NCBI RefSeq assembly: GCF_900142915.1
Contig: NZ_FRCM01000001.1
Span: 1,488,001-1,552,000, forward strand
From: Mucilaginibacter sp. OK098
Lineage (GTDB): Bacteria; Bacteroidota; Bacteroidia; Sphingobacteriales; Sphingobacteriaceae
Direction of reading: 5' to 3'
Length of the DNA stretch: 64,000 bases
Part shown: in pieces, positions 34,789 through 43,166 of the stretch
Position numbering within the stretch: the first letter of the stretch is position 1
Layout: each line of letters begins with the position of its first letter
Notes under the pieces: generated by a model
What the model was told of the DNA's origin: nothing
Seen by the model: the letters and a program-made list of their open reading frames with translations, nothing else
The model's database searches: none
Program-made: the position numbers and the translations under genes

Positions 34789-35223
34789 ATGAACATTAAG
34801 ATCAAAATTGTTTTGGGGGTCATAGTTGCAATTTGGACTTTGTCGTATTTGATGCATTTATATGCAACAAAAGACAAATTCAAGATTGAAAACATTGAAT
34901 TTAAAAAGATTAATTCAATAAGAGTAGTTGATCGCGGTATGGAAGGGACTAATATTGTAGTTATCAATAAAAAAGACAGTATTTATGTATTTAATAAAAT
35001 TATACACGATTCAAAAACCATTAACGAAAATGGTCTAAATTTAAGGGATAGCTATGGTCTTTGTGACATAATAATCTATTTTAAAGATAAAAAGTCAATG
35101 GAGATCGGTTTAATAAACACTCGTCTTACCGGAGGCATAATTAGATCAGGAGACTATATTTACCGCAATGATAAATTGTTGGACTATATTATTACTATCT
35201 TAAAAAACAGGAAATATAATTAA
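34789..35223 (+). CDS. Hypothetical membrane-anchored protein
   Basis: 144 residues from the ATG at 34789 (a TTG at 34774 adds five). A signal anchor at about 3-25 (IKIKIVLGVIVAIWTLSYLMHLY) is followed by a lysine/isoleucine-rich extracytoplasmic domain with alternating strands (IEFKKINSIRVVDRGMEGTNIVVINKKDSIYVF, CDIIIYFKDKKSMEIGLIN). The region is clearly more AT-rich than its neighbours, which hints at separate acquisition. It sits between nuoB and the esterase, in the gap that separates nuoAB from nuoC. No family recognised. Confidence 0.7.
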   Translation: MNIKIKIVLGVIVAIWTLSYLMHLYATKDKFKIENIEFKKINSIRVVDRGMEGTNIVVINKKDSIYVFNKIIHDSKTINENGLNLRDSYGLCDIIIYFKDKKSMEIGLINTRLTGGIIRSGDYIYRNDKLLDYIITILKNRKYN

Positions 35224-35370
35224 ATGATGGTGTTATCCCTGGCTGCCGTCTAACTATTCTAATATAAAGATTATTTCTTAATTTTCATCGGGGATTTGGT
35301 ATAGCCGCATAGGTAGTTGCCTATGAAAGACACTGACAACGGAGATGGGATATTAACATTGAAATCATTT

Positions 35371-36276
35371 ATGAAAAAGAAATTATTCACTGCAATTATT
35401 ATTTTAGGCATTTCAATTTCTTATGCTGCCCACGCCCAAACTAACCCCAAATCAACCATCTTCCCCACCGGTACAACCTTATTCGGCGATATCCCCTACG
35501 CCAATGATACCTTAAAAAAGCACTTGCTTGATATTTACCTTCCACCTGTTAAAAAAGCCAGTTACCCATTGATTATATGGATCCACGGCGGGGCATGGAT
35601 GCTGAATGATAAATATGCAGATATGGGCTACATGACCCAAACCCTGAAAGCTTTTGCCGATAGCGGTTATGCAGTAGCCTCTATAGATTACAGGTACAGC
35701 ACAACGGCCGTATTCCCCGCACAGATCAGGGATTGCAACCAGGCCATTGAGTTTTTATATGATAATGCAGATAAATACAGTTTGGATAAAAACAGGATCG
35801 CGCTGATAGGCTTTTCAGCTGGTGGACATCTTGCTTCATTATTGACTTTATCGAACAATAATAATGTTAAGGCTTTTTATCCGGATAAACAGAAGCCCAA
35901 ATTTAAGATCAAGCTTTGTCTTGATTTTTATGGGCCGTCAGATTTCACAACACTTAAAGGCAATGATAGCCCTGATCCCAAATCCCCGATCACCCTATTA
36001 TTGGGTGCGACTGTTGCTAACCGGCCCGACCTTGCAAAAACCGCCAGTCCCGTAACTTACATAGATAAAAATGATCCGCCATTCCTGATTGTACAGGGTG
36101 AAAAAGATGAATCAGTAAATCCTGCTCAGTCTGTTTCATTAAGCGCCCGGCTAAAACAAGCCGGTGTACAAAATGAGCTGATCATAGTACCGGGTGCACC
36201 GCATTACGGGGTAATGTTTGATGCGGAGTATATCCGAAAAAGTATCTTTTCTTATTTAAATGCTTATATGCAGTAA
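35371..36276 (+). CDS. Secreted alpha/beta hydrolase (HSL/BD-FAE-like esterase)
   Basis: 301 residues from the ATG at 35371, which begins a signal peptide (MKKKLFTAIIILGISISYAA, cleavage near AHAQ); earlier in-frame starts give a polar leader. Oxyanion motif HGGAW, nucleophile elbow GFSAGGH, acid in VQGEKDESVNPAQS and histidine in PGAPHYGVMF form a complete triad. It resembles periplasmic carboxylesterases of the BD-FAE/hormone-sensitive-lipase group that deacylate sugars or small esters. Substrate unknown. A bidirectional terminator follows. Confidence 0.9.
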   Translation: MKKKLFTAIIILGISISYAAHAQTNPKSTIFPTGTTLFGDIPYANDTLKKHLLDIYLPPVKKASYPLIIWIHGGAWMLNDKYADMGYMTQTLKAFADSGYAVASIDYRYSTTAVFPAQIRDCNQAIEFLYDNADKYSLDKNRIALIGFSAGGHLASLLTLSNNNNVKAFYPDKQKPKFKIKLCLDFYGPSDFTTLKGNDSPDPKSPITLLLGATVANRPDLAKTASPVTYIDKNDPPFLIVQGEKDESVNPAQSVSLSARLKQAGVQNELIIVPGAPHYGVMFDAEYIRKSIFSYLNAYMQ

Positions 36277-36320
36277 CCTACTCGCCTCAATTGAGCTAAT
36301 GCCTGTGATCAGCAAATATA

Positions 36321-36352
36321 AAAGCCCGGTCTGTTTTCCAGAACCGGGCTTC
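36321..36352. terminator. Bidirectional Rho-independent terminator
   Basis: 9-bp stem AAGCCCGGT (36322-36330) / ACCGGGCTT (36343-36351), flanked on the plus side by CCTTTT and on the minus side by TTTATATTTG. It lies between the convergent esterase and fasciclin genes. Confidence 0.85.
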
Positions 36353-36371
36353 CTTTTAACCTTATAATTTA

Positions 36372-37028
36372 TTACTTATACATAAACACACCATTAATCC
36401 CATGGATTATTCCATTTGAGGCCGGTGTATCAAATGAGGTCACTTCAGCAGTATTTCCCTGGGCATCTTTAAGCTGGAGTTTTTTATTTACAACAGCTAT
36501 GGTGATGGTTTGTCCGTCAATAGTTTTCAGAGTTGCGGACCTGCTTGCATTTGTTAAAGCTTTAATAATTGCAGCTTTATCATATTTGCCTGCAACCACG
36601 TGTGCTTTTACAAGTGTTGCCAGCTTAACCGGATCTTTCATTAAGCTATCCAGCCTGGTTTTAGGGATAGCGCTAAATGCTGAATTGCCTGGTGCAAAAA
36701 CAGTGAACGGACCAGGCCCCTGTAAAGTGGCATCCAAATTTGCAGCCTTTATAGCAGCTACCAGTGTTGATAGATCTGCAACGTTCGCCAGCGTAGCCTG
36801 TACGTCTTTTACAGAATCGGTCTTCGCAGCAGGGGTGGATGTTGCAGGTGGTTGTGTTTGTGCAGGTGGTTGTGTTGGCTGAGCAGGCTGCGGTGTCGGC
36901 TGGGTAGGAGTCGGCGTTGGCTGAGTCGGCTGCGGTTGGGTTGGGGTTGGTTGCGTTTGCGCAAATACGTTGTTTGACAATAGTCCTATTGATAGCGCTG
37001 CTGCTACAATTAAAATTGATCTTTTCAT
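36372..37028 (-). CDS. Exported fasciclin-domain protein with Pro/Thr/Gln-rich linker
   Basis: 218 residues: signal peptide (MKRSILIVAAALSIGLLSNNVFA), a low-complexity linker of repeated QPTPTQPT units (about 24-70), then one fasciclin (FAS1) domain with the H1 motif GPGPFTVFAPGNSAFSAIP and H2 region SNGIIHGINGVFMYK at the very end. Single-FAS1 secreted proteins in bacteria are associated with adhesion or matrix binding. The linker looks like a spacer that holds the domain off the membrane. Single gene with its own terminator. Confidence 0.92.
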   Translation of the reverse strand: MKRSILIVAAALSIGLLSNNVFAQTQPTPTQPQPTQPTPTPTQPTPQPAQPTQPPAQTQPPATSTPAAKTDSVKDVQATLANVADLSTLVAAIKAANLDATLQGPGPFTVFAPGNSAFSAIPKTRLDSLMKDPVKLATLVKAHVVAGKYDKAAIIKALTNASRSATLKTIDGQTITIAVVNKKLQLKDAQGNTAEVTSFDTPASNGIIHGINGVFMYK

Positions 37029-37284
37029 GTTAAAATTACTTTTATTTATTAGTTTTAGTTAGCATTATTGCCTCAAGTACGTTATTAAAATCACTTTCAG
37101 CAGTTTGTTAATTTCGATCTTTATAACTGTTAATTACACAATATAGTTTTAACGAAATAAAAAAAGATGTGTAAACAATTAATAAATACATAGTTAAATA
37201 AGCATTTTTCAGGGCACAAATCACTAATAATCTGTCATTTACTTTTTTATAATTTTATACCTTTATTACCTGTAAATTTTATCA

Positions 37285-37773
37285 ATGGCGATTCAAAACA
37301 CCGACAGACGTAACAATATATTTCTAAATATAATTTTAATAGGCTTATTAACCGGCACATTGGATGCGGTAGCTGCCTTAGCCTGGAACTATAAAGCAAA
37401 TGCTGGGGTGATTTTTGAATTTATAGCAAGCGGGGCATTCGGAAAAGCTGCTTATGCAGGTGGCAGCACCATGGTTTTGTGGGGGATCCTGTTTCACTAC
37501 ATTATAGCCTATGCGTTTACAATTGTGTTTTACCTGGGCTATCCGGTTTTTTATAAGTTCTTCCGCAATAAGTATCTTATTGCCTTTGAATATGGAATAA
37601 TTTGCTGGTTTGTAATGAACATTATCGTTATCCCGATCAGCAAGATTGGCTTAAAGCCATTTCATATTTTGCCAACCCTTATTGGAATGGGGATCTTGAT
37701 AATTTGTATTGGATTGCCGGTTGCCTTGTTTGCCGACAAAAGGAGAAGAAGGATTTTAGCAGAAAAGATTTGA
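37285..37773 (+). CDS. Four-helix integral membrane protein
   Basis: 162 residues with four predicted membrane helices: NIILIGLLTGTLDAVAALAWN, GILFHYIIAYAFTIVFYLGYPVFY, AFEYGIICWFVMNIIVIPIS, LPTLIGMGILIICIGLPVALFA. The helix-rich layout with a basic end (DKRRRRILAEKI) resembles the YagU/DUF1440-type inner-membrane proteins, but only loosely. Role unknown. Its stop codon sits inside a 14-bp palindrome that probably ends the transcript. Confidence 0.78.
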   Translation: MAIQNTDRRNNIFLNIILIGLLTGTLDAVAALAWNYKANAGVIFEFIASGAFGKAAYAGGSTMVLWGILFHYIIAYAFTIVFYLGYPVFYKFFRNKYLIAFEYGIICWFVMNIIVIPISKIGLKPFHILPTLIGMGILIICIGLPVALFADKRRRRILAEKI

Positions 37774-37796
37774 CAACTTTTAAAAAGTTGTCAAAT
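37768..37796. terminator. Palindromic hairpin overlapping a stop codon
   Basis: Perfect 14-bp arms ATTTGACAACTTTT (37768-37781) and AAAAGTTGTCAAAT (37783-37796). The TGA stop of the upstream gene is at 37771-37773, within the left arm. Lies between convergent genes. Confidence 0.7.
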
Positions 37797-37833
37797 CTGC
37801 ATTCACGATTTTGGACTACCGACTCATGACTTA

Positions 37834-39297
37834 TTACTGTCCCTGCGCCAGCGTATAACCAATCTTACCCCCAAATTTCATCAGGAACTCAACTGAACAC
37901 ACTTTAGCATCTTCCGAAAAATCAGCAGCTATGTGTAAAAGCTCTTTCTGGCTTACAATTACACCTGGTTTCTTTTCAAAGCGTACACGGTATTCATTAA
38001 CAAGCTCGGTATAAATTGATCCTGTTGGCCACACTTGTGTGCCGCGGTTCGAGATCATCACCAAATTGAAGTTGTCAGTAAGTCTTTTCTTTGCCAATTC
38101 AGCAAGCTCGGCAGGTTGTAATTCACCAGCTTCAACAAACACGTCAACCCCTACCATTTCTTCTTTAATCCCTTTGGTAACAGTAAGTTTATTTTTTGTT
38201 AGTATATGATGATTGGCATTGGCTTTAAGCTGCATATTTGCTTTTCCAACCACGCCGCCATCTGCGGGCACTTTACCTAAATTAGCAATTACAGCATCGG
38301 CAAAACCATTTGTGCCTACTGATGCAACAGCTTTGTCGCCAAAGTCACCTGTATGCACACCCTGCTCCAGGGTATAAAGCAAAGCATTTTCAATGGTAGC
38401 GGCATTTTCGGTAAAGCCCATGTAACGCAACATCAAGATCCCCGAAAGCAATAAAGCTGTAGGATTAGCTATGCCTTTACCCATAATATCAGGAGCAGTA
38501 CCATGTACAGCTTCAAAAATGGAAATATTATCGCCAATATTGGCCGATGGCGCAAAACCCAATCCGCCTACTAAGCCGGCACAAAGGTCAGACACAATAT
38601 CGCCCTGTAAATTGGTTAATACAATTGCCTGGAAGTTTTGCGGCTGGGTAACCAGCTTCATACACAAATCATCAACAATAATATCTGACGATTGAATATC
38701 AGGATACTCTTTTGCTATTTCCTGGAATGTTTCTAAAAACAAACCGTCAGTAAGCTTCATAATGTTGGCTTTATGAGCGCATGCTAATTTTGTATAGCCT
38801 TTACGCCTTGCCATTTCAAACGCATACCGGATAACCTGCGCCGAACCCGGGCGGGTGATAATTCTGCGGCCCACAGCAACATCATAAGTTAAAAGGTGCT
38901 CAATACCACCGTAGGTATCCTCAATATTTTCGCGGATGATTGTTAAGTTGATCGGGATGCCGGCCTTTGAAAAAACAGTTTCAACACCTTTCAATGTTCT
39001 GAAATCCCTTTGATTGGCATAAGTATTCCAAACTTTTCGGGCAGTTACATTTATACTTTTCACGCCTTTGCCTTTTGGCGTTTCCATTGGCCCTTTAAAC
39101 AGGGTACCAAGGCTTTCAATAGTTTCTTTGGCGGCAGATGTCATCCCGGTTGAGTGGCCTGCATCAAAATAAGATTTCCCCATTTCAACAAATTCATATT
39201 CAAGGGGAACATTGTTGGCTTCAAAAATGCGGAGAACAGCTTGCATTATTTCGGGGCCTATACCATCGCCGTTGGCTACGGCTATTTTAGTTTTCAT
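37834..39297 (-). CDS. icd: NADP-dependent isocitrate dehydrogenase (Thermus-type)
   Basis: 487 residues. Isocitrate-binding SINVTARKVWNTYANQRDFR and TIIRENIEDTYGGIEH, Mg-binding NLQGDIVSDLCAGLVGGLGFAPS, and nucleotide-binding EAVHGTAPDIMGKGIANPTA are intact. The extra ~140-residue C-terminal domain after residue 340 matches the longer Thermus/Bacteroidota type of isocitrate dehydrogenase rather than the 416-residue E. coli form. TCA cycle, isocitrate to 2-oxoglutarate, generating NADPH; the cofactor is inferred from the family. A TATCTTTG -7 box lies 30 bp before the ATG. Confidence 0.94.
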   Translation of the reverse strand: MKTKIAVANGDGIGPEIMQAVLRIFEANNVPLEYEFVEMGKSYFDAGHSTGMTSAAKETIESLGTLFKGPMETPKGKGVKSINVTARKVWNTYANQRDFRTLKGVETVFSKAGIPINLTIIRENIEDTYGGIEHLLTYDVAVGRRIITRPGSAQVIRYAFEMARRKGYTKLACAHKANIMKLTDGLFLETFQEIAKEYPDIQSSDIIVDDLCMKLVTQPQNFQAIVLTNLQGDIVSDLCAGLVGGLGFAPSANIGDNISIFEAVHGTAPDIMGKGIANPTALLLSGILMLRYMGFTENAATIENALLYTLEQGVHTGDFGDKAVASVGTNGFADAVIANLGKVPADGGVVGKANMQLKANANHHILTKNKLTVTKGIKEEMVGVDVFVEAGELQPAELAELAKKRLTDNFNLVMISNRGTQVWPTGSIYTELVNEYRVRFEKKPGVIVSQKELLHIAADFSEDAKVCSVEFLMKFGGKIGYTLAQGQ

Positions 39298-39326
39298 TTT
39301 AAAGAACTTTTAACGTAAATATCGCG

Positions 39327-39334
39327 CAAAGATA
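39327..39334 (-). promoter_or_regulatory. -7 promoter element (TATCTTTG) for icd
   Basis: Perfect minus-strand TAnnTTTG about 30 bp upstream of the icd start. A TTG at 39360-39362 lies 25 bp further up, slightly long for a -33 box. Confidence 0.5.
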
Positions 39335-39441
39335 GCTGTTTAAAGGTTTATTTGAAATGCAATGGATCGATATCAGGAAATCGATTTGCAAAAAGCGGAT
39401 AATAGCTACTGAATTTTGCTGCGCAGAATGAATATTTGCAG

Positions 39442-39797
39442 ATAGTGATGGGTTTGCAACTGCGAGTGTTCGAAACATTTATAATCCTTCATTTCGTTAC
39501 CACAACGCTAAAAAAGTTACCAGAGGTGTAGCCTCGACCTATATTGTAACAACGGATTTTAATCCGTTGGCTATAAAAAGCAGATAAAAAAGAACCATAG
39601 GTTCGGTCCGTATAACTACGTGCAAAATGGTAAATGCTTCCTAAGATCAATATGCATCGTGCCGACAGCACTTCGTACGTGTGGTCTTAGTTCTCAACGG
39701 GTTGAAACCCGTTGTTACAAGATGTATCGAGCCGAAGGCTCTTACTGTAAGAGACAACGAATTTTTCGAACACTTGCAGTTGCAAACCCATCGCTAT
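39442..39797. repeat. 356-bp hairpin-rich element with 34-bp terminal inverted repeats, copy 2
   Basis: Left end 39442-39475 and right end 39764-39797 are inverted with 32 of 34 positions matching (outer part ATAGYGATGGGTTTGCAACT, inner part AGTGTTCGAAA). The interior matches the element at 13759-14035 in order and hairpins (ACGGATTTTAATCCGT, CAACGGGTTGAAACCCGTTG, GAGCCGAAGGCTC) with an extra ~30 bp. No transposase. This fills most of the gap without genes from 39298 to 39958. Confidence 0.82.
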
Positions 39798-39958
39798 GGT
39801 AAAACCTGCTTGCAATTTTAAAAAAGCAATTTTCCCCTATCTTTATCCCTATTTGTGACATTAGAATTGATGCGGATCAGGCTATTAAATATTTTTTTCA
39901 GGTATAAACATCCAATAGCCACACAAAATCGTGAAATTTGACAAAATTTAAATTAGAT

Positions 39959-40351
39959 ATGGTCAAAATAATTCTGCTTAATCTCGTTAAAACTTTTATT
40001 TTTTCGCTGATCGTTTCAATAGCCATCTCCTGCATTTATTACGCAGTAGTAATTAAAGGCAATGATTACAGCAAAGCGCTCCCGGTAATTATATCCGCAT
40101 TATTTTATTTGAATGGAATATTACTGATAATGGCCACGCCGGCTTTGTTTACTCCTAATCCCGCTATTTGGGGTAATCCCGCATGGAAGCTATTCCTGTA
40201 TTTTGCCGGGCCATTAGCTTATATAATTACCAATTTTATTGCCCCGCAGCCAGGTCCTAATAACACCATATATATTACTGCGGGCATTGTGTTTTTTATT
40301 ACCCACGCTATTTTTTATTATAAACTCACTAAAAAAGTATCCGGTAATTAA
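39959..40351 (+). CDS. Four-helix membrane protein, hypothetical
   Basis: 130 residues from the ATG at 39959 (TTG at 39938 would add seven polar residues). Four hydrophobic helices: LNLVKTFIFSLIVSIAISCIYYAVV, LPVIISALFYLNGILLIMATPALF, LFLYFAGPLAYIITNFIA, TIYITAGIVFFITHAIFYYKL. No charged catalytic residues or known motif. It is upstream of purK with a 48-bp gap and same strand, so cotranscription is possible but a shared function is not implied. Confidence 0.72.
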   Translation: MVKIILLNLVKTFIFSLIVSIAISCIYYAVVIKGNDYSKALPVIISALFYLNGILLIMATPALFTPNPAIWGNPAWKLFLYFAGPLAYIITNFIAPQPGPNNTIYITAGIVFFITHAIFYYKLTKKVSGN

Positions 40352-40399
40352 CACTATTTAGGCTTTTTGAAAGATTTAGGCTAAACTTGCAGCATTATA

Positions 40400-41539
40400 A
40401 TGAAAGCATTTTACGGAGACCTTAAACTCGGAATTTTAGGCGGCGGCCAGCTAGGGCGCATGCTTATACAGCAGGCTATTAATTACAATGTTACCGTAAA
40501 GGTGCTTGATCCCGACAGGGAGGCGCCATGCCGCAAATTATGTGATGAATTTGTAATTGGCTCATTGGGCGACTACGAAACTGTTTACAACTTTGGCAAA
40601 AAGGTAGACCTGCTAACCATCGAAATTGAAAAAGTAAACGTTGATGCGCTGGAGCAGCTTGAAAAGGAAGGTGTTTTAGTTTATCCGCAGCCACGCATTA
40701 TCAGGCTGATCCAGGATAAAGGACTGCAAAAACAGTTTTTTAAAGAAAACAATATTCCAACTGCCGAATTCCAGGTAATCTCATCGCCGCAGCAATTAAA
40801 AGAAAGCCATATCCCTTTCCCCTATATTCAAAAGTTAAGGCGTGACGGCTACGATGGCAGGGGTGTTTATAAAGTTATTGATGAATCGTACCTGGCAAAG
40901 GCTTTTACCGAACCCAGCCTTATTGAACGTTTGATTGATTTTGAAAAAGAAATAGGCGTAATAGTTGCCCGCAATGAAAGCGGTGAAGTAAAAACCTTCC
41001 CGCTGGTGGAGATGGAGTTTAACCCGGATGTTAACCTGGTTGAATTTTTGATCTCTCCGTCAACCCTCCCGTTTGAAGTACAGCAGGATGCGGCCCAAAT
41101 AGCCATCAAAATAGCCCAGGACCTGAAAATTGTAGGCTTACTGGCTGTTGAGATGTTTTTAGATAAACACGGTAAAATATTGGTTAACGAGCTTGCTCCA
41201 AGGCCGCATAACAGCGGTCACCAAAGTATTGAGGGCAATGTTGTTTCGCAGTTTGAGCAGCATTTAAGAGCTATATTTAATCAGCCGCTTGGCGATACCG
41301 CCTGCCTTAATAATGCCATAATGGTCAACGTTTTAGGCGAAGCCGGATACGAAGGCCCCGCAGTTTATGAAGGCATTGAAAAAGTATTGAAATGCCCAGG
41401 CGTATATGTACATTTATATGGCAAGGCATTAACCAAACCATTCCGCAAAATGGGCCATGTTACTATTGTTGATGTTGATAGAGAAAAAGCTATTGAGAAA
41501 GCAAGATTTGTGCAGCAAACACTAAAAGTAATAAGTTAA
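40400..41539 (+). CDS. purK: N5-carboxyaminoimidazole ribonucleotide synthase PurK
   Basis: 379-residue ATP-grasp enzyme. The N-terminal GILGGGQLGRMLIQQA is the PurK signature; ATP-grasp residues include YIQKLRRDGYDGRGV and the metal-binding VEMFLDKHGKILVNELAPRPHNSGH. It converts AIR, ATP and bicarbonate to N5-CAIR, the substrate of PurE, which follows 104 bp downstream. The spacer contains a long inverted repeat that could form an mRNA hairpin between the two genes. Cytoplasmic, de novo purine synthesis. Confidence 0.97.
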   Translation: MKAFYGDLKLGILGGGQLGRMLIQQAINYNVTVKVLDPDREAPCRKLCDEFVIGSLGDYETVYNFGKKVDLLTIEIEKVNVDALEQLEKEGVLVYPQPRIIRLIQDKGLQKQFFKENNIPTAEFQVISSPQQLKESHIPFPYIQKLRRDGYDGRGVYKVIDESYLAKAFTEPSLIERLIDFEKEIGVIVARNESGEVKTFPLVEMEFNPDVNLVEFLISPSTLPFEVQQDAAQIAIKIAQDLKIVGLLAVEMFLDKHGKILVNELAPRPHNSGHQSIEGNVVSQFEQHLRAIFNQPLGDTACLNNAIMVNVLGEAGYEGPAVYEGIEKVLKCPGVYVHLYGKALTKPFRKMGHVTIVDVDREKAIEKARFVQQTLKVIS

Positions 41540-41551
41540 ATATAACCCGTC

Positions 41552-41632
41552 TTGTCATTGCGAGGTACGAAGCAATCGCGAACTATGCATAACGGGATAA
41601 TGAGGAGGTTGCTTCGTTCCTCGCAATGACAA
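41552..41632. repeat. TCATTGCGAGGTACGAAGCA inverted repeat between purK and purE
   Basis: 26-bp arms at 41552-41577 and 41607-41632, 24 of 26 positions complementary, loop of 29 nt. This GCGAGG...GAAGCAATC palindrome is a dispersed element known from many bacterial genomes. In this place it could attenuate or stabilise the purK-purE message. Confidence 0.85.
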
Positions 41633-41643
41633 ACTAGTATAAT

Positions 41644-42135
41644 ATGAGCCAGGTAAAAGTAGGTATAATAATGGGCAGCAAGTCCGACCTTAACGTAATG
41701 CAGGATGCTGCGGATGTGCTAAAAGAATTAGGCGTTGACTATGAAATTACCGTAGTATCGGCCCACCGCACACCCGACCGTATGTTTACCTACGCCCGTG
41801 AAGCAGCAGACCGCGGATTAAAAGTAATTATAGCCGGTGCCGGTGGTGCAGCACATTTACCCGGCATGGTGGCTTCATTAACCCATTTGCCGGTTATTGG
41901 CGTACCCGTAAAATCAAGCAATTCAATTGACGGCTGGGATTCTATTCTTTCCATATTGCAAATGCCAAATGGCATCCCGGTTGCAACGGTAGCCCTAAAT
42001 GCTGCTAAAAACGCAGGGATCCTGGCTGCCCAAATAATCTCAACAGCTGATGAACAAATCGTCAAAAACCTGATTGCCTTTAAGGATGAATTGAAGAAGA
42101 AGGTGGAAGAATCGGCAAAGGAGATGGAGAAATAA
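41644..42135 (+). CDS. purE: N5-carboxyaminoimidazole ribonucleotide mutase PurE
   Basis: 163 residues, class I PurE length. Signature loops are intact: [34 protein letters not shown] with the catalytic histidine, and [27 protein letters not shown]. It moves the carboxyl group of N5-CAIR to form CAIR, working after PurK. It forms an octamer in other bacteria. The charged C-terminal tail ([17 protein letters not shown]) is typical. Confidence 0.98.
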   Translation: MSQVKVGIIMGSKSDLNVMQDAADVLKELGVDYEITVVSAHRTPDRMFTYAREAADRGLKVIIAGAGGAAHLPGMVASLTHLPVIGVPVKSSNSIDGWDSILSILQMPNGIPVATVALNAAKNAGILAAQIISTADEQIVKNLIAFKDELKKKVEESAKEMEK

Positions 42136-42139
42136 TTCT

Positions 42140-42275
42140 TTTATCACAATTCGCAGGGCGTTGCCCTGCGCTGTTATATTGGCCCCTTTCAGGGTCAGGA
42201 AACTTATAAAAATTAAAAATATCCCAGCCCTGAAAGGGCTTAATTCGTCAGCGCAGGTCGAAGGCCTGTGCGAAA
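42140..42275. repeat. CCCTGAAAGGG / CGCAGGTCGAAGGCCTG hairpin repeat
   Basis: Hairpins GCAGGGCGTTGCCCTGC, CCCTTTCAGGG / CCCTGAAAGGG and GCAGGTCGAAGGCCTGTGC. Same units recur twice in the 53189-53547 element. Located between the convergent purE and yqgE genes. Confidence 0.65.
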
Positions 42276-42293
42276 CAATCGGCAAAAACTACA

Positions 42294-42341
42294 ATTCTTT
42301 CTTTCGGACTTTCGGACTTTTCCGACTTTCAGACTCCCCCT
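42294..42341. repeat. CTTTCGGACTTTCGG oligomer repeat
   Basis: Units CTTTCGGACTTTCGGACTTT, TCCGACTTTCAGACTCCCC abut the yqgE stop. One-sided copy of the family at 28807-28891. Confidence 0.65.
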
Positions 42342-42903
42342 AATTCAACGCAGGATTCTCCGGAAAATTAGCAATATGTGCATAACGCTGCCCAAGCCCT
42401 ATCACAACTTCCCGCCACAACGTTTCTTCATTTTGTGAAAATATGGTATCAATATTTAATTGATTGGCAACAATCCAGCTATCCTCTTTGATCTCTTCAT
42501 CCAGCTGTTTGGGGATCCAACCGGAATATCCTGTAAAAAACCTGATCTCATCGGCATTTAATTGGTAACTGGTTATCAGTTCTTTAACCGCGTCGAAATC
42601 TCCGCCCCAAAACACCCCTTCGGCTATTTCAATGCCATCGGCTATTTTTTCAGGGCAGCGATGAATAAAGTGCAATGTGTTACCTGCCACAGGTCCGCCA
42701 ATAAAAACAGGGATCTCTGAATATGACAGATCGGGTAAAATATCCCCCAGCAAAAATTCACTGGCATGGTTTAAAATAAAGCCCATGGCCCCGCCTTCAG
42801 AATATTCTGTCAATATAATTACGGCTCGTTTAAAGTTCGGGTCCACCATAAAAGGCTCCGATATTAGTAAACGTCCTGCGGCTGCCGAAATAGAACTTAG
42901 CAT
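42340..42903 (-). CDS. YqgE/AlgH family protein
   Basis: 187 residues, typical for the family. Conserved pieces are visible: GRLLISEPFMVDPNFKRAVIIL near the start, GGAMGFILNHASEF, and FIGGPVAGNTLHFIH, then the RFFTGYSGWIPKQLDEEI region. YqgE/AlgH proteins are widespread with uncertain role (possible transcriptional regulator in Pseudomonas). A TATTTTTG -7 box lies about 36 bp before the ATG. It converges with purE. Confidence 0.94.
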   Translation of the reverse strand: MLSSISAAAGRLLISEPFMVDPNFKRAVIILTEYSEGGAMGFILNHASEFLLGDILPDLSYSEIPVFIGGPVAGNTLHFIHRCPEKIADGIEIAEGVFWGGDFDAVKELITSYQLNADEIRFFTGYSGWIPKQLDEEIKEDSWIVANQLNIDTIFSQNEETLWREVVIGLGQRYAHIANFPENPALN

Positions 42904-42938
42904 AAGGGTTAAAATTTTGTTTAATATAACAAGTATTG

Positions 42939-42946
42939 CAAAAATA
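42939..42946 (-). promoter_or_regulatory. -7 promoter element (TATTTTTG) for the YqgE gene
   Basis: Perfect minus-strand TAnnTTTG 35 bp upstream of the start. Confidence 0.45.
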
Positions 42947-42965
42947 AGTCCAGTTTTAAAAAAAA

Positions 42966-43127
42966 GAGTCAGGAAAAAGAGTCAGGAAGTCAAGAATCAA
43001 GATTCAAGATTAAAAAATAAAAATCATTTTGTAAATATTTTTTTTCTCAATGAGGGGAGTTTTACCTTTTCTCTTGATTCCTGACTCTTTACTTCTTGAT
43101 TCTTGACTCTTGACCTCTTGATTCTTC
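42966..43127. repeat. AAGAATCAAGAGTCAGG oligomer inverted pair in a divergent spacer
   Basis: Left arm AAAGAGTCAGG, AAAAAGAGTCAGGAAGTC, AAGAATCAAGATTCAAGATT; right arm CTCTTGATTCCTGACTCTTT, ACTTCTTGATTCTTGACTCT. It lies between the divergent yqgE and pdxH genes. Confidence 0.75.
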
Positions 43128-43153
43128 ATACCCCTTCCTCGGTAATTAATTTG

Positions 43154-43161
43154 TAAGTTTG
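43154..43161 (+). promoter_or_regulatory. -7 promoter element (TAAGTTTG) next to the pdxH start
   Basis: Perfect TAnnTTTG ending 5 nt before the ATG; predicts a leaderless or near-leaderless pdxH-nuoC mRNA. Confidence 0.55.
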
Positions 43162-43166
43162 CAGGG

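Noticed and set aside
39489-39802. Small frames of about 60 residues in the second hairpin element
   Set aside because: Not conserved with copy 1; repeat DNA read by chance.
42133-42290. tRNA-like or small RNA structure in the purE-yqgE spacer
   Set aside because: Hairpins belong to the dispersed CCCTGAAAGGG repeat; no tRNA arms or conserved T-loop.
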